Source of the DNA: Taudactylus pleione
Lineage: Eukaryota > Chordata > Amphibia > Anura > Myobatrachidae
NCBI GenBank assembly: GCA_031769625.1
Contig: JAUIMM010000534.1
Coordinates: 5,730,001 to 5,794,000, forward strand
Direction of reading: 5' to 3'
DNA: 64,000 bases
The notes below the pieces were generated by a model. That model made no database searches. It worked only from the letters and a program-made list of their open reading frames with translations, and was not told the DNA's origin. Shown here piece after piece: positions 43,034-53,562 of the stretch. Position 1 is the stretch's first letter; the number at the start of each line of letters is the position of its first letter. The translations under genes and the position numbers were made by a program.

Positions 43034-44914
43034 CAGTGGCGTAACTAGGGCAGGGCAAGCGGGGCACGTGCCCGGCCCGTCCTAGTTAGCCAGTGTAGTG
43101 CCGACCACAGTGAGTGCGGTCAGCACTAAACATTTACACAGGACCGGTGCTAGGATTCCCAGCGCTGGTCCTGTGCTGCACAGCTGAGCCCCTTCCCTCC
43201 CCCTGAGTGTTTGCCCAATAGCACCAGGAGGAGGGTAGCAAGAGGGCTCATGCTGTGCATAACACACACATCGCCGCCGGCGATGTGTGTGTTAATCAGC
43301 AGCCAATGAGAGTCAGACAGACTCTCATTGGCTGCTGCTGCACACACATCACCGCCAGCGCTGGCGGCGATGTGTGTGTTAAACAGCAGCCAATGAGAGT
43401 CAGATAGACTCTCATTGACTGCTGCAATTCCTACTGCAAGAGCCGGCTCCCTTCTGGCTCTTGCAGTGGGTAATGGGAGAGACATTATGACGTCTCTCCC
43501 ATAATGCAGAGCGCGCCAGCCCAAGAGGACTGACGTGCGGACGGCGGCGGGAGCCGGAGAGTGGATTCAGGTAAATATTTTTCTTTTATTTATTGTTTAA
43601 TTTCAGTGTGTATTTGTCGGGGGTGGCACTTATACTGGGGGCACTGCATCAGGGGGGGGGTTGAACTATTACTAAGGAGGGGACTACAACTAGGGGCACT
43701 GCTTCAGGGGGGTGACTGTTACTAAGGAGGGGACTACTACTGGGTGCACTGCTCCGGGGAGGGGACCTCTAATGGGGACTACTACTGGGGGGGATACTAA
43801 TGGGGGCACTGCATTTGGGGGGGTACCACTACTGGGGACTACTACAGGGGCACTGCATCAAGGGGGACTCCTACTGGGGGCACTATATAAAAGGCACTGT
43901 ATAGGGGGGGCTACTACTTGGGGCACTGCATTGGGGGGGACCACAACTGGGGGGGGGACTACTACTGGGGCCACTGCATCAAGACGGACTCCTACTGGGG
44001 CACTATATAAGGGTCTTACTACAGGGGGCACTTCACAGGGGGGACCACTACAAGGGGCACTGAAAAGGGAGAACCACTACAGGGGGCACTGCATAGGGGG
44101 GATAACTACAGGGGGCCTGCATAAGGGGGACAACTACTGGGGCACTGTATAAGGGGCACTGTATAAGAGGCACTACTGTGGGGCCTGCATAAGGGGGGAT
44201 CACTCCTGGGGGCACTGTATAAAGGGCACTGCATATGGGGGATCACTACTGGGGGACTGCATATAGGGGATCCCTACTGGGGGCACTGTATAAGGGGAAC
44301 TAATGGTGGGCTGCATAAAGGGGTCTACTACAGGGGGAACTGTGTAAGGGGCACTGCATATGGGGGTCACTACTGGGGGCACTGTAAAAGGGGCACTACT
44401 GGGGGCCTGCATAAGGGGGATCACTCCTGGGGGCACTGTATAAGGGGCACTGCATATGGGGGATCACTACTGGGGGGCTGCATATGGAGATCACTATTGG
44501 GGGCACTGTATAAGGGGAACTAATGGGGGCTGCATAAGGGGGACCAGTACAGGGGGCACTGCATATGGGGGACCATTACTGGGGGCCTGTATAAGGGAAA
44601 CTAATTGGGGGCTGCATAAGGGGGACCACTACTGGGGGTACTGTATAATGGGCACTACTGGGGGCCTGCATAAGGGGGACCACTACTAAGGGCACTGCAT
44701 AGGGGGGACTGTAGACGGGGCACTTCATTAAGGTGCAAATGGAAAGAAATGTTCCCAGTGACAAGAAAGGGGTGTGTGTCATGTTGACACGCCACATTTT
44801 TCAGTGGCCACGCCCCTTGTGACCATGCCCATTTTTGACGTGCGTACATAGTGGGGGGGGGGGGCTCCATTTTAAAATTTGCCCTGGGCTCCAAATACCC
44901 TAGTTATGCCACTC
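43034..44914. mobile_element. hAT-type element with large G-rich minisatellite, perfect 8-bp TSD
   Basis: It starts CAGTGGCGTAACTAGGG and ends CCCTAGTTATGCCACTC. The duplication CCCATAGT is at 43026-43033 and 44915-44922. The left part contains nested palindromes (CAGCCAATGAGAGTC pairing with GACTCTCATTGGCTG, twice, 43285-43430). The right part is a G-rich tandem array. No transposase. Confidence 0.92.
43610..44730. repeat. G-rich minisatellite, ~28-60 bp units
   Basis: Blocks such as ACTACTGGGGGCACTGTATA, AGGGGCACTGCATATGGGGG and GGGCCTGCATAAGGGGGA recur dozens of times, with G4-G9 runs every 10-25 bp and very little C-run sequence on the same strand. ORFs over it are repeat artefacts. Confidence 0.9.
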
Positions 44915-44922
44915 CCCATAGT

Positions 44923-46641
44923 ATATGCTATAAACCAATAATTAACCTTGCGGTTCCCATCATAGGATACAATCATAGGTGGAACTAGACATTTAGTAAT
45001 GGGTGGTCCCAGTTCCAACCCTTCACCAGAACTTATGTTACCTTTAGTGGTGTAAGTTGCAAAAAATTGTCAAAGGTACAGTATGCCCCCAAAAACAGGC
45101 GTGGCCAAGCATCACGGGGGGCATGTTCACTCAAAATAGGGGAGTGTCATCATGACACTCCACCCATTTCTCATCACTATAGGAACATTCTGCTACATTC
45201 TGTTCCAAATACACCTTACCTATATGGCAATTTCTCTGCAACATGGAACCTCTGAAGAAACTGATCCTGCCTGGACAGATGGCGTCTCTTTAGTTGGTAT
45301 TTACTATTCATGTAGGAGATCACATGATCCAGAAGATGCCAGTTTGTGTAGAAATATAACTAATGTTATCATACTATAACAAAGACTCAACCAGACTCGT
45401 GCCCCATGTATCCCCTCTAGCCCCTTGTGTCTCTCCAACCTCCTTTCTTTACAGCCTCCTGCCCCATCACTCCAGATTCCTGCCCCTGTGTCTTCCAGCC
45501 TCAATTCCTCCCCTCCTGTCAGTCAGCATTCCCCTCATCCTGTTTTCTATTGTCAGTGGGAGGCAGTGCTCTTGTCCCCGGTGCTGGGGCACCTGTGCAT
45601 ATTTCCGCAGCCTCCATGCGCATCCTTTCCTTGCTGCTGCACATGGCAATGAGCAATGTCCTCTTTGCACAATGTACCCTTCCTGTTGAGCTTCCTCAAG
45701 ATGTCCAAGAACATCGCTGACTTCTATGGGAGGTGCCTCCTGTTCACTGAGAGCGTGTGGCTTAGTGGGAACATTACGCTGGTGAGGGAGCACTTCACGG
45801 TGGAGGAGTGGCGGCTGGAGTCCACCTGCAGGTTTAGGGTAGGAAAGGGGATTGGACTCCGATGGTTACTAACCAACAATGCTTTTTTTTTCCGATGGTA
45901 GTGTTTTTACCATTTGGTATATGGTAAATGGTGGTGGTCCGATTTTTGCGTAGCAGCAGCAGTCTCCTCTGCCCATGCCCATCCCCTCCCCCCCTCCCCA
46001 CACATACACATATAGGCCTGCATACAATTTTACTTAATAACATTAACACAGGTTACTTACAGGAACTATATAGTCTCAGTGTAACCAGACATTGCAATAT
46101 GTATTTCACTCACAAGATGTCACTGTAACCAAACAATGGTGGAGAGCAGCACAGAATTGAATCAAAGATGGTAGAATCAATTTGAGGTCCTGGATAGGTT
46201 GCTGAGGATTCAGAACTAGAACTGTCAGTCTGGTTTATGTAACCTTCCCCCAGTAAAGATGATTAAAGACAAAAATACCAAACACTGAAATATCCTGCTT
46301 TTTCTCTTTTCAAAGTGGAATTTGCATTCTCCATTCTGCGGGGGAGACAGAGCAGCTCATTTACTAACTTTTTGCAATATGAAAATGGGTTTCACAAATG
46401 TACCTATTTATCCATCTAATGAAAACATAGGTGTATCCCCTGCAGAATCAGATGAACATGTAAGAAGGCCCTGTACAAGGTTGCTATTTTGGCTCACCAC
46501 CTCTCCCCCCAGTATCATCTGAAGATTTAAAATTATTTTATTACTCTTAATTTATTGTCATAGACAAACATCATCTAAGCTATGTAACAGTAGAGGTATT
46601 AATATACCAGCAGTACTTGTATAACCGTATGAAAGAAGAAC
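44923..46641. other. mostly unclassified; possible degraded coding patch at 45590-45840
   Basis: 45610-45840 contains overlapping open frames, for instance one reading LLSFLKMSKNIADFYGRC ... VREHFTVEEWRLESTC. I do not recognise this sequence, no start/stop/splice structure supports it, and a frame change would be needed to extend it. It could be a decayed pseudogene or chance. The rest shows no gene. Confidence 0.3.
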
Positions 46642-46644
46642 ATA

Positions 46645-46912
46645 GGGCCTGATTAAGCAAGGATCGCTATTGCGATCGCAATAGCGACTACGCATGCCGT
46701 CTCACTGCGAAGATATGCTAAAGATTGCAATTGCAATGCCATATGCAGCCTAACATAAGGACGCTCACTTTACCTTACCCACATCTGTAATACTTAGCAA
46801 GACTGCATTCAAAGTCCCGATCGCAGTGCAGTGTGATGCATAAGCATGCACAAAACGCAACAATCATCCGACCATGCATAATTGCAGTTGCGATCCTTAC
46901 TGAATCAGGCCC
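46645..46912. mobile_element. Harbinger-like MITE, ATA TSD
   Basis: GGGCCTGATTAAGCAAGGAT at the left and CTTACTGAATCAGGCCC at the right, flanked by ATA (46642-46644 and 46913-46915). Short internally deleted member. Confidence 0.75.
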
Positions 46913-46923
46913 ATAGTCATTAT

Positions 46924-47087
46924 GGGGTTCTGAATGGAGATAAAGTGAACGGATATAAAGTACCAGCCAAGCAGCTCCTAACTGCCATGTCACAGGCTGT
47001 GCTTGAAAAATGACAGTTAGGAGCTGATTGGTTAGTACTTTTTCTCCATCCACTTTATCTACATCCAAGGCTTAGTAAATAGACCCC
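46924..47087. mobile_element. palindromic MITE related to 35130-35335
   Basis: It shares CAGGCTGTGCTTGAAAAATG and ACAGTTAGGAGCTGATTGGT with the family. Its right end TAGTAAATAGACCCC is intact, while the left end GGGGTTCTGAATGG has drifted. Confidence 0.7.
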
Positions 47088-47620
47088 TGAGCTCCCATCC
47101 AGGAGATGCAGAGGGGAGAACCATGAAACCAAGAGCAGACTGGACTTAATGATGGTGCAACTATGATGATAGGCCCACCCAGCACAGTGCACTCGGCTCC
47201 TGTCACAGAGAAGGAGCCTGCACTGCCCGCACCTCCGGCACCCCCCATTGATAACTAACTACCGGCGGTCTCGGGACGCGAAGCCACGCCCCGTTCCCAA
47301 GGCCACGCCTCCTCCATCGAGGCCACGTCCCTTATTTGGCGAAGTGGGTGGCTCTGCCGCGCTCAAGGCATCCCTCCCCGCACCGGGTGTCACCGCGGGG
47401 AGGGACGCCACTGGGCTGACTCCGCCTCCAACAAACTCTAATATCCCTGCTAAAACCTACAATCCTAAGAACCCATAGGCCCTAATTATCACATGATTCC
47501 CCACACTGGTCTGCCCCCAGCCTAGGAGGTTTAACCCTCTCCACTCCTATACAGTCATTTCGTTTATCATAAGCAAGCTATACATAGGCCAACAGTCAGG
47601 ACAGATAGCTAGGAAGGGAT
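47088..47620. other. no recognisable gene
   Basis: GC-rich stretch near 47200-47420 with scattered GGCCACGCC words; repeat-like, no supported feature. Confidence 0.35.
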
Positions 47621-48030
47621 GCAGTCAGAAATGCCGACCGCCGGCTTCCCGACTGTGTAATCCCGGCAGGGGTCTAATGACAGATGTCGAGATCCCGACG
47701 CCTGTCATTTTACCTATGCCCGGAGCCTGACGCCAGGCATACCGATCGAAGGTAAGCCGGGCGGCGGGCGCGGACAGACGCAGGGGGGGTTAGGGTTAGG
47801 TTAGGGGCTCCTGGGGGGGACTCAGGGTTAGGCACCCACCCGGGAGGGTTAGGCTAGGGGAAGGGGGGGTTAGGGTTAGGCACTCCCGGGGGAAGGTTAG
47901 GGTTAGGCACCCCCCTGGAAGACTTAGATTTAGGCTTCAGGGAAGGGCTGGTTAGGTTTAGGCACTTATAGGGGGGTTAGGGTCAAGCACTTGGGGGGAG
48001 GTTAGGGTTAGGCACCCCTCATACCGATCC
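47621..48030. repeat. telomere-word-rich repeat element (G-strand orientation)
   Basis: A GC-rich inverted-repeat-like left part (GCCGACCGCCGGCTTCCCGACTG) is followed by tandem 25-40 bp units of GTTAGGGTTAGGCAC(C/T)C-GGGGGA. It is the inverse of 50962-51567. TTAGGG words occur singly or in pairs, not as uninterrupted hexamer arrays. Confidence 0.7.
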
Positions 48031-48640
48031 CACTAGGAGTCACGGCTGGTAGCAAAAAAAACAGTAATAAAATAAAACACAGGGTTAAGAGGTTTGTAAT
48101 GGTAAACAGCATACAACAATCTGAGGTCAGACAAATGGCATGCAGAGTAGGCAAACAGTCAGGAGTCAAAACACGATAACTGCCAGAATGTAAGTGCCAC
48201 TGATCACCTTATCAAGCACATGATCTCCAGCCACAGACAGACTTAGTGACGGCCATATACTACAGATAGCATTAGTTACAGCCATATCCTGCAGACAGCA
48301 TTAGTGATAGCCATACTCTATACTACAGACAGCATTAGTGGCAGCCATATACTACAGACAGCATTATTGACCGTCATATAATACAGACAATATAATTGAC
48401 CGCCATATACTACAGACATTATTGACATTTTTAATAAAGGCAATCATTATGTATTGATAAAGGAGGAAAATAACATTAATAATACTGTTAAGGGGCAATA
48501 TTATTTTATTAATATAATTTGGTGCAAAAATAATGTTTCATTTGATTAAGAGAATAATATGTATTATGAAAGTGTCAATATTAATTGTTAATTGGTGTTA
48601 AAAAAATCTATATTTATGACAGAGGCAACGGGCCTAATTC
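48031..48640. repeat. degenerate repeat of CATATACTACAGACAGCATTA
   Basis: A unit of ~30-38 bp (GCCATATACTACAGACAGCATTAGTGA and variants) repeats about six times at 48250-48425, followed by AT-rich sequence with no gene. Confidence 0.65.
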
Positions 48641-48714
48641 TGAGTCATATGGATAAGCTGTTATGAATCCCAGGGAGATTCACTTCTGAAGGAGGCAATA
48701 GTGCTGAGGATAAC

Positions 48715-49200
48715 TTAAGGCTGGAGATTCTTGGCAAGAAGGTGACCTGGTGGTCACATTGCAGCCTCGACGGCTGGAGACTATTGGTAAGATGGTGACC
48801 TGGCGGTCACGTTGCAGCCTTGAGGGCTAGAGACTCTTGGCAAGATGGTGACCAGGTGGTCATGTTGCAGCCTTGAGGACTGGAGATACTTGGCAAGAAG
48901 GTGACCAGGTGGTCATGTTGCAACCTTGAGGACTGGAGACTCTTAGCAAGATGTGACCTTGTAGCCAAGTTGCAGCTTAGAAGGCTGGAGATGTTTAAAG
49001 ACGCAGAGCAGCGGAAATAGCCATGATGTTTTGGCTGAGTCCACTCAGACGCTGCTGTGCGGTAAATGCCGCCAGGTAGTGTTACGGCAACTATGGTGAC
49101 TTCGAGACGCAGAGCAGCGAAGATAGCCTTGATGTTTTGACTGAGTCCACTCAGATGCTGCTGTGCAGTAAATGCCGCCAGGTAGTGGTGCGGCAACAGG
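48715..49200. repeat. two adjacent minisatellites (~60 bp x5 and ~122 bp x2)
   Basis: GGCTGGAGA-TCTTGGCAAGA-GGTGACC-GGTGGTCA-TTGCAGCCT recurs about five times at 48718-48985. Then GATGTTTTG(G/A)CTGAGTCCACTCAGA-GCTGCTGTGC-GTAAATGCCGCCAGGTAGTG occurs twice, at about 49024 and 49130. The surroundings (48660-49580) resemble a non-coding LTR-like repeat, but its ends could not be fixed. Confidence 0.7.
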
Positions 49201-49579
49201 AGATGGCAGGAACACCAAGCAGCGGAGGTTGTCGTGGTGTAAGGCTGATTTTTTCGTACGCTGCTGTGCGGACTGAGCCGCTGGGATTGGTCTAGTCAGT
49301 AACATAACCAGGACTGGAATCGCTGGAGATACACAAGGAGAGATACCAACTCTATGGAACCGGAAACACATGTAAGACGCTATCACCGGCATCCGAGCAA
49401 CGCACCAGCAGGAAAGAAAAAGCAGGAGGAACCAATCCAGACCAGGCAGAGATGACGTAACAACCAGATGGGAGGACTTCATGAGTTGACAATGTGGTGT
49501 CCCCGTCTCCCTGCAACAGGCCTAATAGAAGTGCCAGGAGCACCGTTGTCCAGCAAGACAAGGTGGCGGCTTGTGACAG

Positions 49580-50947
49580 CAGCATCTATTGGCGTTTGCC
49601 CATCTGCGACTTTCTGCAAATACCGCTACAAGCTCCTAAAATGTGTATATGTGAAAATTGTGTCTCTTTTTTTTTTACTCACATATTTTTATTGAAATTT
49701 AAAGAGTTACACCCAGACAGGGAAAACAGGCATATGAAAAGGATGGTAGACATGAGAGACAACATATAAGAACACATATATTAGAGATTAAATGACAATA
49801 TAAAAAAACAGCCAAGGAGATATCAGATATAAGAAAATAAAAAAGGCAATACTTATAGAATGAAAACTTACAAAATACCCCACAACAATTACGGATGATC
49901 AAGCAGCACCCGAAGGCGCCATTTGGGTGCGCACAGAAGAAATTCAAAACAGCAATGGGGTTCAGACAATATACATTAAATTAAATTATAGAAAACAAAA
50001 TTGGTACACCAACTATGAATATATATCCAAAATATTGCCTCCCATAACCCCGCAACCCCACACAGCCCATCCCTAACCTACAAACTAAAACAAATACACA
50101 AAAAAGAAAATAAAGCACCCAAAACAAACCTCCCCATAACCCCCCACCCTGTATAACCTAACCCAAATCTAGGTATGCCTAGATTCCCCCCCCCCCCCCC
50201 CACCAAGTGCACTAACTAAGAACACTTTCCTCCAATCCTAATACAAGGATATAAAGATCACATGGCTCGGCCCAGCTCCCCCATTTAAAAGGAATATGGG
50301 GTTCCTCCCAATCAGATATATATGAACAAAGAAAATAAAATAAAGAAACAGGACATATAAAATCACATCGCCTCCTCTCTTTCGCCGGCTGCAAGTTCAG
50401 GCAGCCGCAGCTAACCTAGGGGTGCGCGCGACAACCTGCAAGGAAATTTAAAGGGACATCACGTTTGGCACAAGAATTTAACTACTCCTTATAAAAGAAA
50501 GTCCCTGGGCACTAGGTAGGTGCCAGCGTATAGGCTCCCAAACCATACACCAGTGTTCCCAGTGATTACTACTGCTCATTTCTGACCTTGACTTTGTTTG
50601 TGACCTGATTCTGTCTCCTCCCTGGTACTGTGCTTGGTATTCCTGCTTTGGCCTTTGGCTTTCCTCCGTGACCTGTTTACGTCTGCTCCCTGTACCATCT
50701 TCTCTGTTTGATTCTGACCCAGCTTGAGGACTACATGGTATACCTGCATAGTACTTTGCTCTAATTCACAGAACACAAGCACCTGTACAAGGGAACCAAG
50801 TTTGAAGGCCACAACCTGCATGCAGGGGCCCCAGGTGAATACCACCAGCAGGTTACATTAGACTCCGCCCCTCAGTACTAGGTCTCACCAATCCTGAAGT
50901 ACGGGCTTGCATCCACTATCCATCCATGAGTTGTGACAATCTTACAG
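49580..50947. other. unclassified; A-rich tail-like and LTR-like fragments
   Basis: TTTTTATTGAAATTTAAAGAG near 49686 followed by A-rich sequence resembles the reversed 3' end of a retroposon. 50575-50940 is C/T-rich, ends near GAGTTGTGACAATC and resembles the 3' part of an LTR. Neither is bounded and no ORF is convincing. Confidence 0.35.
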
Positions 50948-50961
50948 ATACCATATTAACG

Positions 50962-51567
50962 GAATCCCGACAGCGGCTGCCCGAAATTGGTGAAAATCCT
51001 GATCATCCCTAAGGTAAGTATAGACTAACCTAATTCCCTCCCCTAACCATAACCCTCCCTTAGGGGTGCCTAACCCTAAGCTTCCTCCCAGTGCCTAACC
51101 CTAATCCACCCTCTAAGTGCCTAACCCTAACCCCCCCTTCCCTGCCGCCTAAACCTAAGTCCCCCGGGGGGCGCCTAACCCTAACCTTCCCCCCCAGTGC
51201 CTAACCCTAATCCGCCCTCTAAGTGCCTAACCCTAGCTCTCCCTTTCCCGACGCCTAAACCTAATTCCCCCGGGGGGTGCCTAACCCTAAGTCTCCCCCA
51301 GGGGTGCCTAACCCTAACCCTTCCTCCCCCTAGCCTAACCCTAACCTCCCAGGGGGGTGCCTTACCCTAAGTCCCCCCCGGGAGCCCAAAACCTAACTCT
51401 CCCCCCCACGCGGCTGTCCACGCCCGGATCAGGATGCCGGGCGCCGGTCTCCCGGCGTCGGTAAAATGACAGGCATCTAGATTTAGACACCTGTCCTTTA
51501 ACCCTCACCGGGATAAAGCAGTCGGGAAGCCGGCTGTCGGGCTTACGTCCGCCGGCTTCCCGACTGC
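50962..51567. repeat. telomere-word-rich repeat element (C-strand orientation)
   Basis: Tandem ~30-bp units of GTGCCTAACCCTAA(C)-CCTCCC-GGGG fill about 51060-51400. The ends are GGAATCCCGACAGCGGC and GCCGGCTTCCCGACTGC. ATACCATATTAACG occurs immediately on both sides (50948-50961 and 51568-51581), a possible 14-bp TSD. Confidence 0.72.
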
Positions 51568-52236
51568 ATACCATATTAACGCCCAAGGGGGCCCATGTGC
51601 GGCATTCCTCTGTAAGATTTGGAGCTACCCACTTTTCAATGTAGTTCATGCATGCATCTTAAAACTTGTCACACTGGCCATAAAAACATTGTTTTTCTAA
51701 GTCCCCCTCATTATGCAATGCTTGTAGCAGCGAGTTAAAAAAATACAGTCTATGCTGCATGGTGAAATGCGTGTTGAATACATCTACAAGTTAATATTGT
51801 GTGAACAGGATAGTGGCAAAAGGTCAACACATTGACATTCATAATGTTGACACCACAATGTCAACAGCTACGACGTCAAAATGCAATGTGTGACATACTC
51901 AGAATGTCTACATATGAAATGTTGACATTGGACCTGATTCAGAGATGAATGCTAATGAAATCGCAGCTGCAATTTTGCATGGACCACAGCTGCGCAAATA
52001 TGCTAATAGTTCCAAAGCTTACCCGAGCATAGGGACGCCCACTGCTGCCTTATCATATCTAGCAAAAGGCAGTTTTGTCATTTCCAGTTGTTTTATTTGT
52101 GCGAATAATATACACATTTTGAGTAAAAAAAACGTTCGGCGTGCAGAGTCAGCCAGGACCCGGCTCGCAGGGCTATTTGGAGCACTGAAGCCAGTCTATA
52201 AGGAAACATCTATATATAATATTTGTTAGTCTCAGT
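51568..52236. other. unclassified, with a truncated Harbinger-like left end
   Basis: GGACCTGATTCAGAGATG at 51932 matches the Harbinger-like family terminus, followed by family-like sequence, but no right terminus was found before the LTR at 52237. TTGACA/TGTCAA words recur at 51820-51930. Confidence 0.4.
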
Positions 52237-52430
52237 TGTCAAGATTGGTGTCTGCGAGTTACCTGTCTCAGGTGATGATCGGGTTTCAACGGAGGCCGGC
52301 ATGACTGGAATCACAGAGAATGTAAATAGCTCTATTTACAAGACTTGGGTAGCAGTGAAACTGCCTTGGATGATAAATGACAGGAACTGGAGGGACCGGA
52401 CTGGGACCGGCAGGAAGACTTGTTGAATTG

Positions 52431-52556
52431 AACTGATGAACTAAGAACTTGACTCTGGACTGGAACAACGTGGACTGAACTGATGAGCTTGGAACTTGAC
52501 TCTGGACTGGAACAACGTGGACTGAACTGATGAGCTTGTAACTTGACTCAGGACTG
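52431..52556. repeat. ~49-bp tandem repeat in solo LTR copy B, ~2.7 units
   Basis: Unit GAACTTGACTCTGGACTGGAAC-AACGTGGACTGAACTGATGAGCTTG. Confidence 0.85.
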
Positions 52557-52649
52557 GAATGTTACAATGGCTGAAGGGAAGTCAGGTAATGCTGAGATGA
52601 GGGCTAAACAGGGTAATCTGGAATTACTTTGACAAAGGCTAGAACTCAG

Positions 52650-52850
52650 GTGCAGGCTGGACAGGATAATTGGAAATAACAGGTTTCAGGAAGGATTGGG
52701 TAGGTTTGGGAATTTGCAGGCTGGACAGGATAATTGGAAATAACAGGTTTCAGGAAGGATTGGGTAGGTTTGGGAATTTGCCGGCTGGACAGGATAATTG
52801 GAAATAACAGGTTTCAGGAAGGAATGGGTAGGTTTGGGAATTTGCAGGCT
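52650..52850. repeat. ~63-bp tandem repeat in solo LTR copy B, ~3 units
   Basis: Unit GGCTGGACAGGATAATTGG-AAATAACAGGTTTCAGGAAGG-A-TGGGTAGGTTTGGGAATTTGC; units nearly identical. Confidence 0.9.
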
Positions 52851-52974
52851 CAGGGAGGGAATAGGTAGGTAACAGGGGCAGGAGTTGATCCACAGCAGGA
52901 AGCAAGGCAGGGTAACACGATGCAGGTTTACAGAGTGCCAGGGACCAACCAGGAGTAGGACTAGCAGCAGAGCA

Positions 52975-53190
52975 CAGGCCAGGTATTGCTGTAACAGGAC
53001 GTCTGGATGCCAGGTATTACTGTAGCAGGTTTTCGGGATGCACCAGAGGTTGCTGTCAGCAGGCTTACTGGATTGCCAGGTTTGGCTGTAACAGGCTTTC
53101 TGGAAGCACCAGGGGTTGCTGCCAGCAGATTTACTGGATTGCCAGGTACAGCTGAAACAGGTTTTCTGGATAGCGCCAGGGATTGCTGTA
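52975..53190. repeat. ~33/66-bp degenerate repeat in solo LTR copy B
   Basis: Variants of GGATTGCCAGGT-TTGCTGTAACAGG-TTTCTGGA-GCACCAGGGGTTGCTG recur about six times. Confidence 0.75.
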
Positions 53191-53562
53191 GCAGGTTACA
53201 GGGACAGACTTGAATGCATGAACCATACACCACGGGAAGACGAGATGTTCAGGCCCAGAATGCTATCAGGAGAGGATATATATACCATGGGTCTGGCAGC
53301 AATTGGTGGATACGGACAGGTGGTCTGGTAGTAGCATTCTGAGTGGTGGAAGGCACAACATGCAGAGGAAGTATTCATCTCTGCAGCTCTGAGAATCAGA
53401 ACCACACCTGTGATTCCAATCAGGGCTAGCAGTGCTCACAGACAGAGGAGAGGCCAGGTGCAATAATCAGAGCAAATCCTCCAGGCAAATTACACACACA
53501 GATCTGACAGGGGTAAGTCCCAAGACAAAAAGGTGACAACTAGACAGGGTCGTGACATCAGT

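Larger units (their letters stand above)
52237..53557 (-). mobile_element. solo LTR (copy B), 1321 bp, 5-bp TSD
   Basis: Read on the minus strand it starts TGTCACGACCCTGTC and ends ACACCAATCTTGACA. The duplication TCAGT is at 52232-52236 and 53558-53562. It is the inverted partner of 22958-24413, about 29 kb away. It holds three different minisatellites instead of the 48-bp array of copy A. Confidence 0.8.

Noticed and set aside
43712..44152. 146-residue Gly/Thr-rich ORF
   Set aside because: It is entirely within the G-rich minisatellite, with similar ORFs in other frames and on the other strand.
47840..48010. True interstitial telomere or chromosome-fusion scar
   Set aside because: TTAGGG words are isolated within ~30-bp units and sit inside a dispersed element that is also present in inverse at 50962-51567. 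There is no uninterrupted hexamer array.
48659..49577. Third solo LTR (TGTTATGAATCC ... TTGTGACA)
   Set aside because: TG/CA-like ends can be picked, but the 5-bp flanks do not match, so boundaries are unsupported.
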